Source of the DNA: Reichenbachiella ulvae
GTDB taxonomy: Bacteria; Bacteroidota; Bacteroidia; Cytophagales; Cyclobacteriaceae
Direction of reading: 5' to 3'
Length of the DNA stretch: 64,000 bases
NCBI RefSeq assembly: GCF_025833875.1
Contig: NZ_JAOYOD010000001.1
Span: forward strand, 4,604,501 to 4,668,500
Shown: piece by piece, positions 43,804-52,917 of the stretch
Layout: the number at the start of each line of letters is the position of its first letter
Position numbering within the stretch: position 1 is the stretch's first letter
Notes under the pieces: model-generated
The model's database searches: none
Told to the model about the DNA's origin: nothing
Seen by the model: the letters and a program-made list of their open reading frames with translations, nothing else
Position numbers and translations under genes: made by a program

Positions 43804-45221
43804 GATGCTAAAATTTCAGTTACTTTTTTTCCTTCTTTCAATGCAGCCAGTTTCTCAGCCAATAGTGCAGAAAGACCTTCTACCTGATTCAGATCCTGAT
43901 CCCAGAAACTGCTTTCGCCCAATACTTTTTGAGCCAATTCAGCGGGTTCAATTGATTCTGTTTTCAACTTTTCGAAGTAGGTTTTGACTTCTTCATTGTC
44001 CTGGATTTCGAAATCGCTTAGATAGAGATGGATCAAATGCGCAAATGCTGTCACCAGGCCATCAGGCAATTCTTTTTTGGCCGCTAGATAGTCCAAAAGA
44101 GAGGGCAATACACGTACCTTAAACTTCGATATAGAGTTCAGCGCGATGGACTTTAACTCATGACGGATGTATGGATTTCTGAATCTCTCCAATACCTCTT
44201 CGGCATAGGCTTCTAGTTCGTCTTTTGGTAAATCGATCGTTGGAGCGATTTCTTCAAAAATAATCTGACGAACGAATGGCCCCACTTTATCATCTTCTAC
44301 GGTTTCTTTTACAGTTTCGATTCCGTTGAGCAATCCAACAGGCACCATAGAGGTATGGGCACCATTGAGGATACGTACCTTTCTGGTTCTGTAAGGGCTC
44401 AGGTCTTTGGTGTAGATCACATTCATGCCGCATTTGTCAGCAGGGAATGCTTTCTGTATCGACTCGTCACCTTCTATTACCCACAGGTGAAAGATTTCGG
44501 AAGACACGATAAGGTTATCTTCATAACCTACACTTGCCTGAATGTCTTTTACCTCATCTCTTGGGTATCCAGGTACGATACGATCCACCAGGGTGTTAGC
44601 AAAATGGCAATGAGTATCCACCCATGCCTTGAAATCGTCACTTAGACCCCAATGATCCGCATAGTTCAAAATGGCCTCTTTCAATTTTTCACCATTCTTA
44701 TCGATCAATTCTACTGGGATGAAGTTGAGCCCTTTGTCCGCCTGACCGCTGAAGTGCTTAAATCTAGCTGCTAACAATTGGGTCACTTTTCCAGGGAAAG
44801 TTTCAGCCAATTCATTGGCCGCTGGTTGTGCTTCTTCTTTGAATACAATGCCAGCTTCGGTCGTATTGGAGATCACGATTTCCAGACTGTCCAGTTTCGC
44901 AAACTCAAAATAGGCCTCAGGAGTTTGAAAAGGATCAATAGATTCCTGAATACAAGATATCAGACGGGTTTCGCTGATGGCTTTTCCACCCTGCAATCCA
45001 CGATAGATGTGGTGGTATCTGCTATCCTGATCTCTGAGCATCTGAGTCATACCTTGAGCGATGGGTTGTACCACTGCCACACCATGCTGGTAGTCATTGT
45101 TTTCATTCATTAGATCTACCATCCAATCCGCGAAAGCTCTGAGGAAATTGCCCTCACCGAATTGTAAAATTTTGATTGGAAGCTCAGCACCTGGAGCCGT
45201 TTGTTTGTTGAGTGCTTTCAT
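43800..45221 (-). CDS. uxaB: Tagaturonate reductase (altronate oxidoreductase)
   Basis: A 473-residue NAD-dependent enzyme of the mannitol dehydrogenase superfamily. The N-terminal Rossmann fold starts IKILQFGEGNFLRAFADWMVD; NGAHTSMVPVGLL and the downstream helical domain (PYIRHELKSIALNSISKFKVR) match UxaB. It reduces tagaturonate to altronate in galacturonate breakdown. It is the first gene of uxaB-uxaA, overlapping the next gene by four bases. Its 326-base upstream region carries LacI-type palindromic sites. Confidence 0.92.
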   Translation of the reverse strand: MKALNKQTAPGAELPIKILQFGEGNFLRAFADWMVDLMNENNDYQHGVAVVQPIAQGMTQMLRDQDSRYHHIYRGLQGGKAISETRLISCIQESIDPFQTPEAYFEFAKLDSLEIVISNTTEAGIVFKEEAQPAANELAETFPGKVTQLLAARFKHFSGQADKGLNFIPVELIDKNGEKLKEAILNYADHWGLSDDFKAWVDTHCHFANTLVDRIVPGYPRDEVKDIQASVGYEDNLIVSSEIFHLWVIEGDESIQKAFPADKCGMNVIYTKDLSPYRTRKVRILNGAHTSMVPVGLLNGIETVKETVEDDKVGPFVRQIIFEEIAPTIDLPKDELEAYAEEVLERFRNPYIRHELKSIALNSISKFKVRVLPSLLDYLAAKKELPDGLVTAFAHLIHLYLSDFEIQDNEEVKTYFEKLKTESIEPAELAQKVLGESSFWDQDLNQVEGLSALLAEKLAALKEGKKVTEILAS

Positions 45222-45256
45222 GTCTATAATTATTTTCAGTCGTTAGTCAATTTTCT

Positions 45257-45329
45257 GAGTGTACGTTAACGCATTTTACATGTAAAAAAGCCTCTGGTTG
45301 TCTAAGGCTTTTGCGTGTACGTTCACACA
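45257..45329. promoter_or_regulatory. Two operator-like sites upstream of uxaB
   Basis: GTGTACGTTAAC (45259-45270) and TGCGTGTACGTTCACACA (45312-45329) share the core GTGTACGTTMAC. The second is palindromic at 7 of 9 positions about the central CG, as expected for a LacI-family operator. A stem-loop (AAAAGCCT 45286-45293 with AGGCTTTT 45305-45312) lies between them. No regulator gene is adjacent. The rest of the 45222-45547 gap shows nothing recognisable apart from the menG -7 box. Confidence 0.5.
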
Positions 45330-45547
45330 ACATCACAAATGTACAATATTGGATGGAATAAAAAACGATAATGGAAGGAAAATCATCAGTATGGGGCAGG
45401 TTGGTCATTGATCAAAACCTGCTTGAAAGCTGAAATCGAAAATTCTGGAGAATGTCAGTCAGGCCTTATTGTCAGCAGATTTCTTTTTTTTTCAGAAAGA
45501 ATCAACACCGAACTCCTTAATATTGCACTCCAAAAAAAGACAAAGCT

Positions 45548-46270
45548 TTGACAGTATTACCTTATAAAGACAAAGAGGGGAGTAAAAAGGAACAAGTAGC
45601 TGAGATGTTTAATAGCATCAGTAAGCGTTATGATTTTCTCAATCACTTCCTGAGTATGGGGATAGATATCCTGTGGAGGAAAAAGGCCATTCGACAGCTT
45701 AAAGCCGATCAGCCAAAGTTGATATTGGATGTCGCTACAGGTACGGGTGATCTGGCCATAGAGGCTTTGAAGCTGAATCCTGAAAAGGTAATAGGTGTAG
45801 ACATCTCGGAGGGCATGCTCGATATGGGACGTGAAAAAATGAAACGTCTCGGCTATGAGGATAAGATCGAAATGTCCATGGGTGATTCAGAGCAGCTCCT
45901 GTTTGAAGACAATAAGTTTGACGCTGTGGTCGTTGCTTTTGGAGTAAGAAATTTCCAGGATTTGGAGAAAGGATTGGCTGATATGCAGCGTGTATTAAAG
46001 CCAGGAGGGAAGATGGTAGTGTTGGAGTTTTCGACACCAACTAAATTCCCAATGAAGCAGCTTTATAGTTTTTACTCGAACAGCGTTTTGCCCTTGATTG
46101 GTAAAGTCGTTTCGAAAGACAATTCTGCCTATACCTATTTGCCCGAATCCGTTCAGGAATTTCCATATGGCGATGATTTCTTAGCCATTTTAAATAAATT
46201 GGGATTTAAACAGACCACATGCATTCCACTCACTTTCGGCATCAGCTCTATCTACACGGCAGTAAAATAG
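45548..46270 (+). CDS. menG: Demethylmenaquinone methyltransferase
   Basis: A 240-residue class I methyltransferase (UbiE/MenG). It shows KKEQVAEMFNSISKRYDFLNH, the SAM motif LDVATGTGDLAIEA, VGVDISEGMLDMGREKM, and AFGVRNFQDLEKGL. It makes menaquinone by C-methylation of demethylmenaquinone. The start is probably the TTG at 45548: no in-frame ATG lies between the upstream stop (45518) and residue 20, and the family sequence begins at TVLPYKDKE. A -7 like box TAATATTG (45518-45525) lies just upstream. porT overlaps its 3' end, an order conserved in Bacteroidota. Confidence 0.93.
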   Translation: MTVLPYKDKEGSKKEQVAEMFNSISKRYDFLNHFLSMGIDILWRKKAIRQLKADQPKLILDVATGTGDLAIEALKLNPEKVIGVDISEGMLDMGREKMKRLGYEDKIEMSMGDSEQLLFEDNKFDAVVVAFGVRNFQDLEKGLADMQRVLKPGGKMVVLEFSTPTKFPMKQLYSFYSNSVLPLIGKVVSKDNSAYTYLPESVQEFPYGDDFLAILNKLGFKQTTCIPLTFGISSIYTAVK

Positions 46271-46998
46271 TTGTCAGTTTTTTGCTGTTGATGGGCTTGG
46301 CAGTGTCTCCCACTTTTGCCCAAATCAATAGTACTGTCAACTTGCCTAATTTTGACGAGCAACATTGGCATTATGGCTTCCTGATGGGATTGCATACGGC
46401 CAATTACCGTTTGGAATATGTGGATGATTATGTGACGCCTGAATTCGATACGCTGCACTCGGTGGTTCCTCCTTCCAAAATGGGATTTAAAATCGGGTTT
46501 ATCGTAGATTATCACATTTTTGAAACACTGGATGTACGCCTGACACCAACTGTGGGATTCAACCAACTACAATTGAACTATCGATACACAAATGGTAAAA
46601 TACTAGAAGAGTTGAGAGACCCGACTTATGTAGAATTGCCTATTCTCTTGAAATATAAATCTGTCCGCCGAAGAAACAGACGTATGTATTTTTTAGGAGG
46701 AATCAACCCTTCGTTCAAAGCTGCTAGTTCTAAAGAAAGAGAGGATACTGACCGATTGCTCACTAAGAACTTTAACCTCTCCGTGGATGTGGGAATAGGC
46801 ATGGATCTCTATCAGCCCCTGTTCAAATTTTCGCCGGAGATTCGCTACTCTTTTGGATTGCTGGATGTCCTAGCCGAGGAGCAGAATGATTTCAGCGCGC
46901 CATTGCAGCGCTTGACCATTCATAGCCTGGCGTTCTATATTACTTTCGAAGGGGGACCGTCTACATTCAGACGTAAGGGAGGTAAATACAAGCGATAA
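46219..46998 (+). CDS. porT: T9SS outer-membrane protein PorT/SprT
   Basis: A 259-residue protein whose start (ATG 46219) lies 52 bases inside menG. A signal peptide (IVVSFLLLMGLAVSPTFAQ, cleaved near residue 35) leads to an outer-membrane beta-barrel with alternating aromatic strands (HWHYGFLMGLHTANYRLEY, GFKIGFIVDYHIFETLDVRL, YVELPILLKYKS). PorT is an essential part of the type IX secretion system, and its place directly behind menG is typical for the phylum. It would serve the four T9SS-signal proteins in this window. No other start precedes the signal peptide in frame. Confidence 0.88.
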   Translation: MHSTHFRHQLYLHGSKIVVSFLLLMGLAVSPTFAQINSTVNLPNFDEQHWHYGFLMGLHTANYRLEYVDDYVTPEFDTLHSVVPPSKMGFKIGFIVDYHIFETLDVRLTPTVGFNQLQLNYRYTNGKILEELRDPTYVELPILLKYKSVRRRNRRMYFLGGINPSFKAASSKEREDTDRLLTKNFNLSVDVGIGMDLYQPLFKFSPEIRYSFGLLDVLAEEQNDFSAPLQRLTIHSLAFYITFEGGPSTFRRKGGKYKR

Positions 46999-47322
46999 TT
47001 AAGGCTCCACGCCCATGATCATTTCTGGATCGTCTTCGCTCAAATATTTGATTTTGTAAACATAATAGAACAAGTAATTGAACTTGTTTACTGAATAATA
47101 ACTGGAATCAGGATCGTTGTTGACCTCCTGGCTCTTGCTTTCCACCTTTTGTTCAGGCTTAACCACTTCCAAAGAAGGATCCGAATGACCTTTAAGTTCT
47201 TCAGGATTGTATTCCTTGTTTTCTTTTTCTGATTTGGTTTTCTCGCTCTTGTCTGTAACGGTTTCGGCATAGGAAACGGTCGATGACGCAAGAGCTAATA
47301 GTATGACTAATATCTTTTTCAA
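46999..47322 (-). CDS. Small secreted protein of unknown function
   Basis: A 107-residue protein with a signal peptide (MKKILVILLALASSTVSYA). A highly charged Lys/Glu linker (about 24-70) and an aromatic C-terminal segment (YSVNKFNYLFYYVYKIKYL) follow. The family is not recognised. It converges on porT with no gap. Confidence 0.55.
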   Translation of the reverse strand: MKKILVILLALASSTVSYAETVTDKSEKTKSEKENKEYNPEELKGHSDPSLEVVKPEQKVESKSQEVNNDPDSSYYSVNKFNYLFYYVYKIKYLSEDDPEMIMGVEP

Positions 47323-47412
47323 ATCTTTTGGACTAATGGTTGTTAGTTATGCAAATTAGATAAATTTTTCTACAACTCAATGACTAATAGTACGATATGC
47401 GTAAAAGCATGT

Positions 47413-48270
47413 TTACAGCTGCTTGAAAAAGGTAGGTCTGTCACTGCGAAGACCTCCCATTCTTTCCTTAAAATCGATGAGTGTGCCCTGCGCTTTTCCA
47501 TTGATTGATGAAATGCCAAGATCCAGATATTTAACTTTTTGCTCCATTAAAGTCAGGTTCAATTGATGCAGGAGAAAGGCCAGTGGGCTGTGACTGGCGT
47601 AACTGCGGTCAAAAGCAGGTAGGTAGTTATAGACCACCTTGTTGTCCACGCTGATACAAACGGTGGCTGCACATCTTTGGCCTTTGGGATCAAATATACT
47701 GTAAAGCGCATAGGTGTTGGGTAGTTGGCTTGTGATCCTTAAAAACTTCTCCTTAGTTATATTGATGACGAGTCCTTGCTGCTTTCTACATTTCGAAATG
47801 AAATCATGAATGCTGCCTGCCTGATCTAGTGTTTCTTGCTGAAAGGTAAATCCGTTTACTAAGCATTTGTTGATTCTGCGCTGTTGCATTTTGTGCAGGG
47901 AATGCAATTGATAGTTTTTCAAATCAATATGGTGGTTGATTTCCAGATGTTTTTGAAAATCCAGATGATCGAAGACAGCATAGGGAACAGATCCAAAGCA
48001 ATCGGGTGCTTGTCTGATCTCAATTGACTCCAATCCTTGCGACTTTAGTGATTCGATTAGTGCCGTCAAACCGGCTTCAAAAACCTGAGGAGTTATCTTT
48101 CCCCTCCAGGCAAAACCTGCATAGGGTGCAGAGGGGATAGAGGTGGCTTTCTGATTATCAATGGAATAGGTCAGATGCATAGAAAAATCGCTCTCAGCAT
48201 GCTCCCACTGGAATAAATGATAGTTCGGGATTTCGTTGGCTATGAAATATTTTTCTTCGCTAAATATCAT
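47413..48270 (-). CDS. FemAB/GNAT-like acyltransferase
   Basis: A 285-residue cytoplasmic protein with the double-GNAT look of FemAB-type enzymes. The N-terminal half carries APYAGFAWRGKI and LESIEIRQAP; the C-terminal half carries HDFISKCRKQQGL, AATVCISVDNKVVYNYLPAFD and KYLDLGIS. Related proteins add amino acids to peptidoglycan or make lipids; the acceptor here is unknown. It is transcribed away from the TPR gene. Confidence 0.65.
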   Translation of the reverse strand: MIFSEEKYFIANEIPNYHLFQWEHAESDFSMHLTYSIDNQKATSIPSAPYAGFAWRGKITPQVFEAGLTALIESLKSQGLESIEIRQAPDCFGSVPYAVFDHLDFQKHLEINHHIDLKNYQLHSLHKMQQRRINKCLVNGFTFQQETLDQAGSIHDFISKCRKQQGLVINITKEKFLRITSQLPNTYALYSIFDPKGQRCAATVCISVDNKVVYNYLPAFDRSYASHSPLAFLLHQLNLTLMEQKVKYLDLGISSINGKAQGTLIDFKERMGGLRSDRPTFFKQL

Positions 48271-48376
48271 AAATTTGAAAGAAGGCGGTCACAATTTTTC
48301 TGCCCTCAGAAAGTTAATCAAAGATAGAGGCTGGTACATTATTTGTTTACCAATCTAACCACTAAAAAACAATTGC

Positions 48377-49513
48377 TTGATACGACTGATAATACCCTTA
48401 CTATCCGCCTTTATATTCCTTCCAACTTGTATGTTTGGACAAGACCGTCCCGTTTTTGGCGATGAAAAAGTTTTGGCAGAGATCGAAGGGATTGCCTACT
48501 ATGTATACAATGCCTATCCCGATTCGGCCAATTTGAAAATTGACGAGATGGAAAAGCGATTTCCTACTCATCCGGTCATCCCTATGATGCGCGCGATGAA
48601 TATCGCATGGCAGGATCAGCCCATCCGTACCACCAGCCCTTCCTTTCCTGCTCACAAGGCTCAATTGCTGAGGACTATCAATCTCGCAGAGGCAATGCTG
48701 GAAAAGAATCCAGATGACGTAGAAGGGTTGTTTTTTGAGATGTCGGCACACGGTCTCCTGGCGGAGTATTTTGCCAGAGAGGGTAGCTACATGAAATCAA
48801 TCTCTGAAGCCAAGAAAACCTATGACCTGATTACTCAGACCATGCAAATGACTAGGGAGAGTCCTGAATTCTATTTTCTGGCGGGTCTGTACAATTATTT
48901 CAGAGAGAAATATCCTGAACGACACCCCGTTTATTCACCCTTCATGTGGTTTTTCAAGTCTGGAGATAAAGAACTCGGCTTGCATCAGCTAGATAGCGCT
49001 GTTTTTCAGAGTAAAATCGTGAAGGCTGAAGCACATCTTTACACTGCCTACATCTATCTCAGATATGAAAATATGCCTGACAGTGCTGAGTACTACATCA
49101 AAAAGCTGAATAAGGAATATCCAAGAAACAGCTACTTCAAAGCCAAATACATCGAAAGTCTCGTACTCAAAAATAATTACGACAAGGCCATGCCAATGGT
49201 GAAGACTTTTTTGCGGGATCCGCAACCCTACTACCGTATGTGTGGAGAGGTCTATACAGGGTTGTACCAGGAGAAAGTGAAAGGGTCGGATATAGAGGCA
49301 GAGCGCTATTATGCCAAGGCCATCATGACTGGAGACAAGGAACCTGATCGGGGAGAATACTATAGAAGTCTCGCCTATCTGGGGATGGGGCGGATCATGG
49401 AACGTCGCGAGCAGTTTAGTGTCGCCATAAAATATTATGAGATGGCTGCTGATATAGACGAAAACGATCTGGTGACCGAAGAGGCAGAAGAACGTCTGGA
49501 CAGAATCAACTAA
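48377..49513 (+). CDS. TPR-repeat secreted protein
   Basis: A 378-residue protein starting at a TTG (48377): no in-frame ATG lies between the upstream stop (48356) and the signal peptide (IRLIIPLLSAFIFLPTCMFGQ). The mature protein is all-helical with TPR-like pairs, such as AEAHLYTAYIYLRYENMPDSA, YYRSLAYLGMGRIMERREQF and AIKYYEMAADIDEND. TPR proteins act as scaffolds. Its stop overlaps the yigZ start by one base. Confidence 0.75.
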   Translation: MIRLIIPLLSAFIFLPTCMFGQDRPVFGDEKVLAEIEGIAYYVYNAYPDSANLKIDEMEKRFPTHPVIPMMRAMNIAWQDQPIRTTSPSFPAHKAQLLRTINLAEAMLEKNPDDVEGLFFEMSAHGLLAEYFAREGSYMKSISEAKKTYDLITQTMQMTRESPEFYFLAGLYNYFREKYPERHPVYSPFMWFFKSGDKELGLHQLDSAVFQSKIVKAEAHLYTAYIYLRYENMPDSAEYYIKKLNKEYPRNSYFKAKYIESLVLKNNYDKAMPMVKTFLRDPQPYYRMCGEVYTGLYQEKVKGSDIEAERYYAKAIMTGDKEPDRGEYYRSLAYLGMGRIMERREQFSVAIKYYEMAADIDENDLVTEEAEERLDRIN

Positions 49514-50115
49514 TGGCAGTAGAAACTTACCGCATAATCAAAGCACCTACCGAGGGATTTTATAAAGAAAAAGGGAGTAAATTCATTTCCTACGCTTACC
49601 CTGTAGAGGAGGTCGAGGAGGTGAAGCCAATAGTTGAAGAATTAAAAAAGCAATACCATGATGCACGACATTATTGTTTTGCCCATATCATCAATGCTGG
49701 TAATGTTCAACACATCCGCGCCAATGATGATGGGGAACCAGGGCATTCTGCAGGGGACCCGATCTTGGGACAGATCAAGTCTTTTGATTTGGTGAATACA
49801 TTGGTCGTAGTGGTGCGTTACTTTGGAGGAACCAAACTGGGTGTGCCGGGATTGGTTCATGCATACAAGACCGCTGCTGAAGATGCGCTCTCTAAGGCTG
49901 AGATCTTGACCATGGAGGTGAAGACGGATTTTACTTTAGACTATCCCTATGAGCAAACGCAAGATGTCCTTCGCATCACCAACGATTTTGGTGTGGAGAT
50001 CAAGGATCAGCAGTACACGGCAAGCTGTCTGCTAAAGGGACGGATTGATCCCGATCGATTCGCTGCCTATCGAGATAAGATCGCTCTTTTAGATCTGAAA
50101 GTGGTCAAACGCTAG
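49513..50115 (+). CDS. yigZ: YigZ/IMPACT-family protein
   Basis: A 200-residue protein. The N-terminal UPF0029 (Impact) domain shows YHDARHYCFAHII, NDDGEPGHSAGDPIL and VVRYFGGTKLGVPGLVHAY; a C-terminal alpha-beta (EFG-IV-like) half follows. The family is tied to translational stress and IMPACT function in eukaryotes; the bacterial role is not established. It overlaps the preceding TPR gene by one base and converges on rlmN with a four-base overlap. Confidence 0.9.
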   Translation: MAVETYRIIKAPTEGFYKEKGSKFISYAYPVEEVEEVKPIVEELKKQYHDARHYCFAHIINAGNVQHIRANDDGEPGHSAGDPILGQIKSFDLVNTLVVVVRYFGGTKLGVPGLVHAYKTAAEDALSKAEILTMEVKTDFTLDYPYEQTQDVLRITNDFGVEIKDQQYTASCLLKGRIDPDRFAAYRDKIALLDLKVVKR

Positions 50116-51158
50116 TTTTTGTTGGCCAACTGTCCACAAGCTGCATCGATGTCCTTACCTCGGCTTCTGCGAACATGTACATTTACACCACGTTTGGTCA
50201 GATAGTTCATGAAGTTATCCAGCGTATTTTCATCTGCATTTTTGTAACTGGCTTCACTGATAGGATTGTATTCTATGATGTTGATTCTAGCAGGTACTCG
50301 TTTCCAGAACTCATAAAGCTCCTGGGCATCCTGCTCCGAGTCGTTGAAATCATAAAACAAGATGTATTCAAAAGTGATTTTGTTGCCCGTCTTTTGGTAG
50401 AAATACTGCAGCGCCTCTCTCAATACATTCAAAGTATTGGTTTCATTGATCGGCATGATCTGGTTTCGCTTCTCGTCATTGGCGGCATGAAGCGATAGAG
50501 CCAAATTGAATTTTACCTGATCGTCAGCCAGCTTCTTAATCATCTTAGCAATACCTGCGGTAGAAACAGTAATTCGCTTCGGACTCATGTTTAGGCCTTC
50601 AGGAGAAGTGATATGCTTGATGGATTCGAGCACATTGGCATAGTTGAGCAAGGGCTCGCCCATCCCCATGTAAACGATGTTGGACAAGGGCTGGTCGAAG
50701 TTGTCCTTGGCCTGATTGTGCACAGCCACTACTTGATCGTATATTTCTGAGGCATCCAGGTTTCTCGCACGATCCATGTATCCCGTCGCACAAAATTTGC
50801 AACTGAGCGAGCATCCTACCTGTGAAGAAACACAGGCCGTCATCCTGTTGTCAGCAGGGATGAGTACGCTCTCGACCACATGATCGTCATGCAGCTTCAT
50901 GGCAGATTTGATGGTGCCGTCGGAGCTTTTTTGCTCCTTGTCGACGGTGACTGGATTGATGACAAAGTGCTCTTTGAGTATCTCACGGGTTTTGAGTGAG
51001 AGGTTGGTCATTTCGTCGATGCTTTTGGCAGACTTTTTCCAAATCCATTCTTTGATTTGCTTGGCACGAAAAGGCTTTTCACCGATTTCTTTCAAAAATC
51101 CACCAATCTCCTCTTGAGAGACTTTACGAAGGTCTTTTATTCCAGCACTCTTTGTCAT
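50112..51158 (-). CDS. rlmN: 23S rRNA/tRNA adenine C2-methyltransferase RlmN
   Basis: A 348-residue radical SAM enzyme. The [4Fe-4S] motif is Cys116-x3-Cys120-x2-Cys123 (SQVGCSLSCKFCATGYMD); the conserved C-terminal Cys341 (DIDAACGQL) carries the methyl group. It methylates A2503 of 23S rRNA and A37 of some tRNAs. The length and order of motifs are normal. It converges on yigZ with a four-base overlap. Confidence 0.95.
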   Translation of the reverse strand: MTKSAGIKDLRKVSQEEIGGFLKEIGEKPFRAKQIKEWIWKKSAKSIDEMTNLSLKTREILKEHFVINPVTVDKEQKSSDGTIKSAMKLHDDHVVESVLIPADNRMTACVSSQVGCSLSCKFCATGYMDRARNLDASEIYDQVVAVHNQAKDNFDQPLSNIVYMGMGEPLLNYANVLESIKHITSPEGLNMSPKRITVSTAGIAKMIKKLADDQVKFNLALSLHAANDEKRNQIMPINETNTLNVLREALQYFYQKTGNKITFEYILFYDFNDSEQDAQELYEFWKRVPARINIIEYNPISEASYKNADENTLDNFMNYLTKRGVNVHVRRSRGKDIDAACGQLANKN

Positions 51159-51229
51159 GCTGCAAAGTTGATGGGAATAAAGTTAATAATGGAATAAATC
51201 ACCGGAAAGCTGCGGAATCAATGGTTTTA

Positions 51230-51688
51230 CTAATTCTGAATCAAGATATAGGCATTGAGGGAAGTGGCGACCAATAACCAAACAAAGTAAGGAGTTACCC
51301 AAAGTGCATGGACGCCCAATTGATTTTTGTACCGAACTAAAAATATCCCAACTACCAAAGTCAAAAGAGTGATGCTAATTAGTCCTAATGCCACTTGGTG
51401 ATAGTAGAAAAAGATGGGGTTCCAGGAGATATTTAGAATCCACTGTATGCCGTACAGAATCAAAAGGCCTCTTTTGTTCACCACCTTGCTCCAGGCATGG
51501 GCCATATAGAGGGCAAAAGCAATCATGATGGTAGTCCAGGCGAACCCGAAGAACCATCCGGGTGGGGTCCAGGGAGCCTTATCTAGATCGGCGTACCATT
51601 CAGAAATAACCCCTTCACTGGTAAACACACTGCCCAGACCCAGGGCAGCAAAATTGAGAATAAGGTAAATTGCGGTTCTTTTGAGCAT
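51230..51688 (-). CDS. tspO: TspO/MBR-family membrane protein
   Basis: A 152-residue protein with five membrane helices. TspO signatures are WYADLDKAPWTPPGWFFG near the N-terminus and LYGIQWILNISWNPIFF in the middle. The family binds porphyrins or cholesterol-like ligands and affects tetrapyrrole and stress responses. It lies 38 bases after the CDGSH-type gene on the same strand, so they are probably co-transcribed. Confidence 0.92.
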   Translation of the reverse strand: MLKRTAIYLILNFAALGLGSVFTSEGVISEWYADLDKAPWTPPGWFFGFAWTTIMIAFALYMAHAWSKVVNKRGLLILYGIQWILNISWNPIFFYYHQVALGLISITLLTLVVGIFLVRYKNQLGVHALWVTPYFVWLLVATSLNAYILIQN

Positions 51689-51726
51689 AGTAGTTTTTAA
51701 TCTCCAGAGATTACTTGCTGATTTAC

Positions 51727-52140
51727 CTACCCTTCGAACCCAACTTTAGAATGGCTTCCATCGCAGAAGGGTTTGTTTTTGCTGGCGCCACATCTACAAA
51801 GCGCGGTGATATTGTCTTTTTCTGTTTGGGATCCCTCATGCTCTATTGTGATGGCCCCATGGATCAGCAGGGGACCATTGGGCTTGCAAACCACTTTTGT
51901 TTGATTGGCCTGCGTGGGTTTTTGTGCCAATTGATCATCCACGATGGACAGTGCTCCTGATGGACATTGATGAACCTGAGAGATGATTTTTTCCGAACTG
52001 CTGCCTTCCATGTTTACCCAGGGTCTGGCTCGGGGATCAAAAACTTCTTTAAGTCCGTTGAAACATTTGGCGGAATGAATACAAAGTTCTGACTGCCATT
52101 TCACTGTGATTTCATCGTTGGAGTAATGTTTAGTCGCCAT
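51727..52140 (-). CDS. Divergent ferredoxin (YjdI-like) fused to a CDGSH iron-sulfur domain
   Basis: A 137-residue protein of two parts. The N-terminal half (ELCIHSAKCFNGLKEVF, HQCPSGALSI) is a Fer4_19/YjdI-type single-cluster ferredoxin. The C-terminal half (LCRCGASKNKPFCDGSHSKVGF) is a CDGSH finger whose C-x-C-x9-C-D-G-S-H ligands hold a [2Fe-2S] cluster. Both are electron-carrying or redox-sensing modules. It is cytoplasmic and probably co-transcribed with tspO. Confidence 0.88.
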   Translation of the reverse strand: MATKHYSNDEITVKWQSELCIHSAKCFNGLKEVFDPRARPWVNMEGSSSEKIISQVHQCPSGALSIVDDQLAQKPTQANQTKVVCKPNGPLLIHGAITIEHEGSQTEKDNITALCRCGASKNKPFCDGSHSKVGFEG

Positions 52141-52244
52141 GTTGTTTTAGTTTGATCTTAAATTTAATCAATTCAACGCAGAGTTTTATTCCTCTCAGAA
52201 TTTGTCTTATCTTCAAGTTCCAAAATAACCAGCCGCTCTGCCGA

Positions 52245-52871
52245 GTGTATGAATTAAATAGATTGCTATTGAATTTGTTAAAAAATATACCCAAAGGATT
52301 TTTTTTAATTTTAGCATTATCAATTGGTTTTCAGGCTTCTGGCCAGAAGTTGGTCTACGAATTGGTCAAAGGTGGTGATGTGATCGGAGAAATGATTTGC
52401 GAAAAAATCGAATCTGGAGATCAGCTGACCTACTCCATTCGCAGTGTGACCAATTTTAGAATTGTGGTAAAGCTCACCGTAGAATATCAGCTGGACGAAA
52501 CCTATGAAAATGGGGTGTTGATAGAAGGAAGAACTAATAGTACTCTCAATGGTGTGACACAGAAGGAATCTACGGTCAAGAAAAGAAACACAGACTACAG
52601 AGTGGAGACAGAAAGTGACATTGTCTTTCTGCAGGACAAAGAAATCAGCTATTCTATTCCTGAGATTTATTTTCAGGAGCCAGTAGGGAAGGACAAGATA
52701 TTTTCTCAGGTATTTGCCACCTATCTGGTGATTCAGGATCAGGGAGATCATAGCTATCTGCTAGAATCTGAAGATGGTAACAATATCTATAAATATGAAG
52801 ATGGCATCTGCACGGAAGTGAAAGTAGATCGGAGCTATGCTACCTTTTATATCAAACTAAAATCCAAGTAA
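52245..52871 (+). CDS. Secreted protein resembling the DUF6134 group
   Basis: About 208 residues from a GTG at 52245; TTG codons at 52263, 52269 and 52275 are equally possible, and the last gives the cleanest signal peptide (LKNIPKGFFLILALSIGFQASGQ). The mature part starts LVYELVKGGDVIGEM and is beta-rich (TYSIRSVTNFRIVVKLTVEYQ, IYFQEPVGKDKIFSQVF). It resembles Bacteroidota proteins of unknown function. The start is uncertain and so is the family. Confidence 0.6.
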   Translation: MYELNRLLLNLLKNIPKGFFLILALSIGFQASGQKLVYELVKGGDVIGEMICEKIESGDQLTYSIRSVTNFRIVVKLTVEYQLDETYENGVLIEGRTNSTLNGVTQKESTVKKRNTDYRVETESDIVFLQDKEISYSIPEIYFQEPVGKDKIFSQVFATYLVIQDQGDHSYLLESEDGNNIYKYEDGICTEVKVDRSYATFYIKLKSK

Positions 52872-52917
52872 GTCAGAGCACCCTCACTTCTGAAATGTGC
52901 TGAAGAAAATTATCCAT

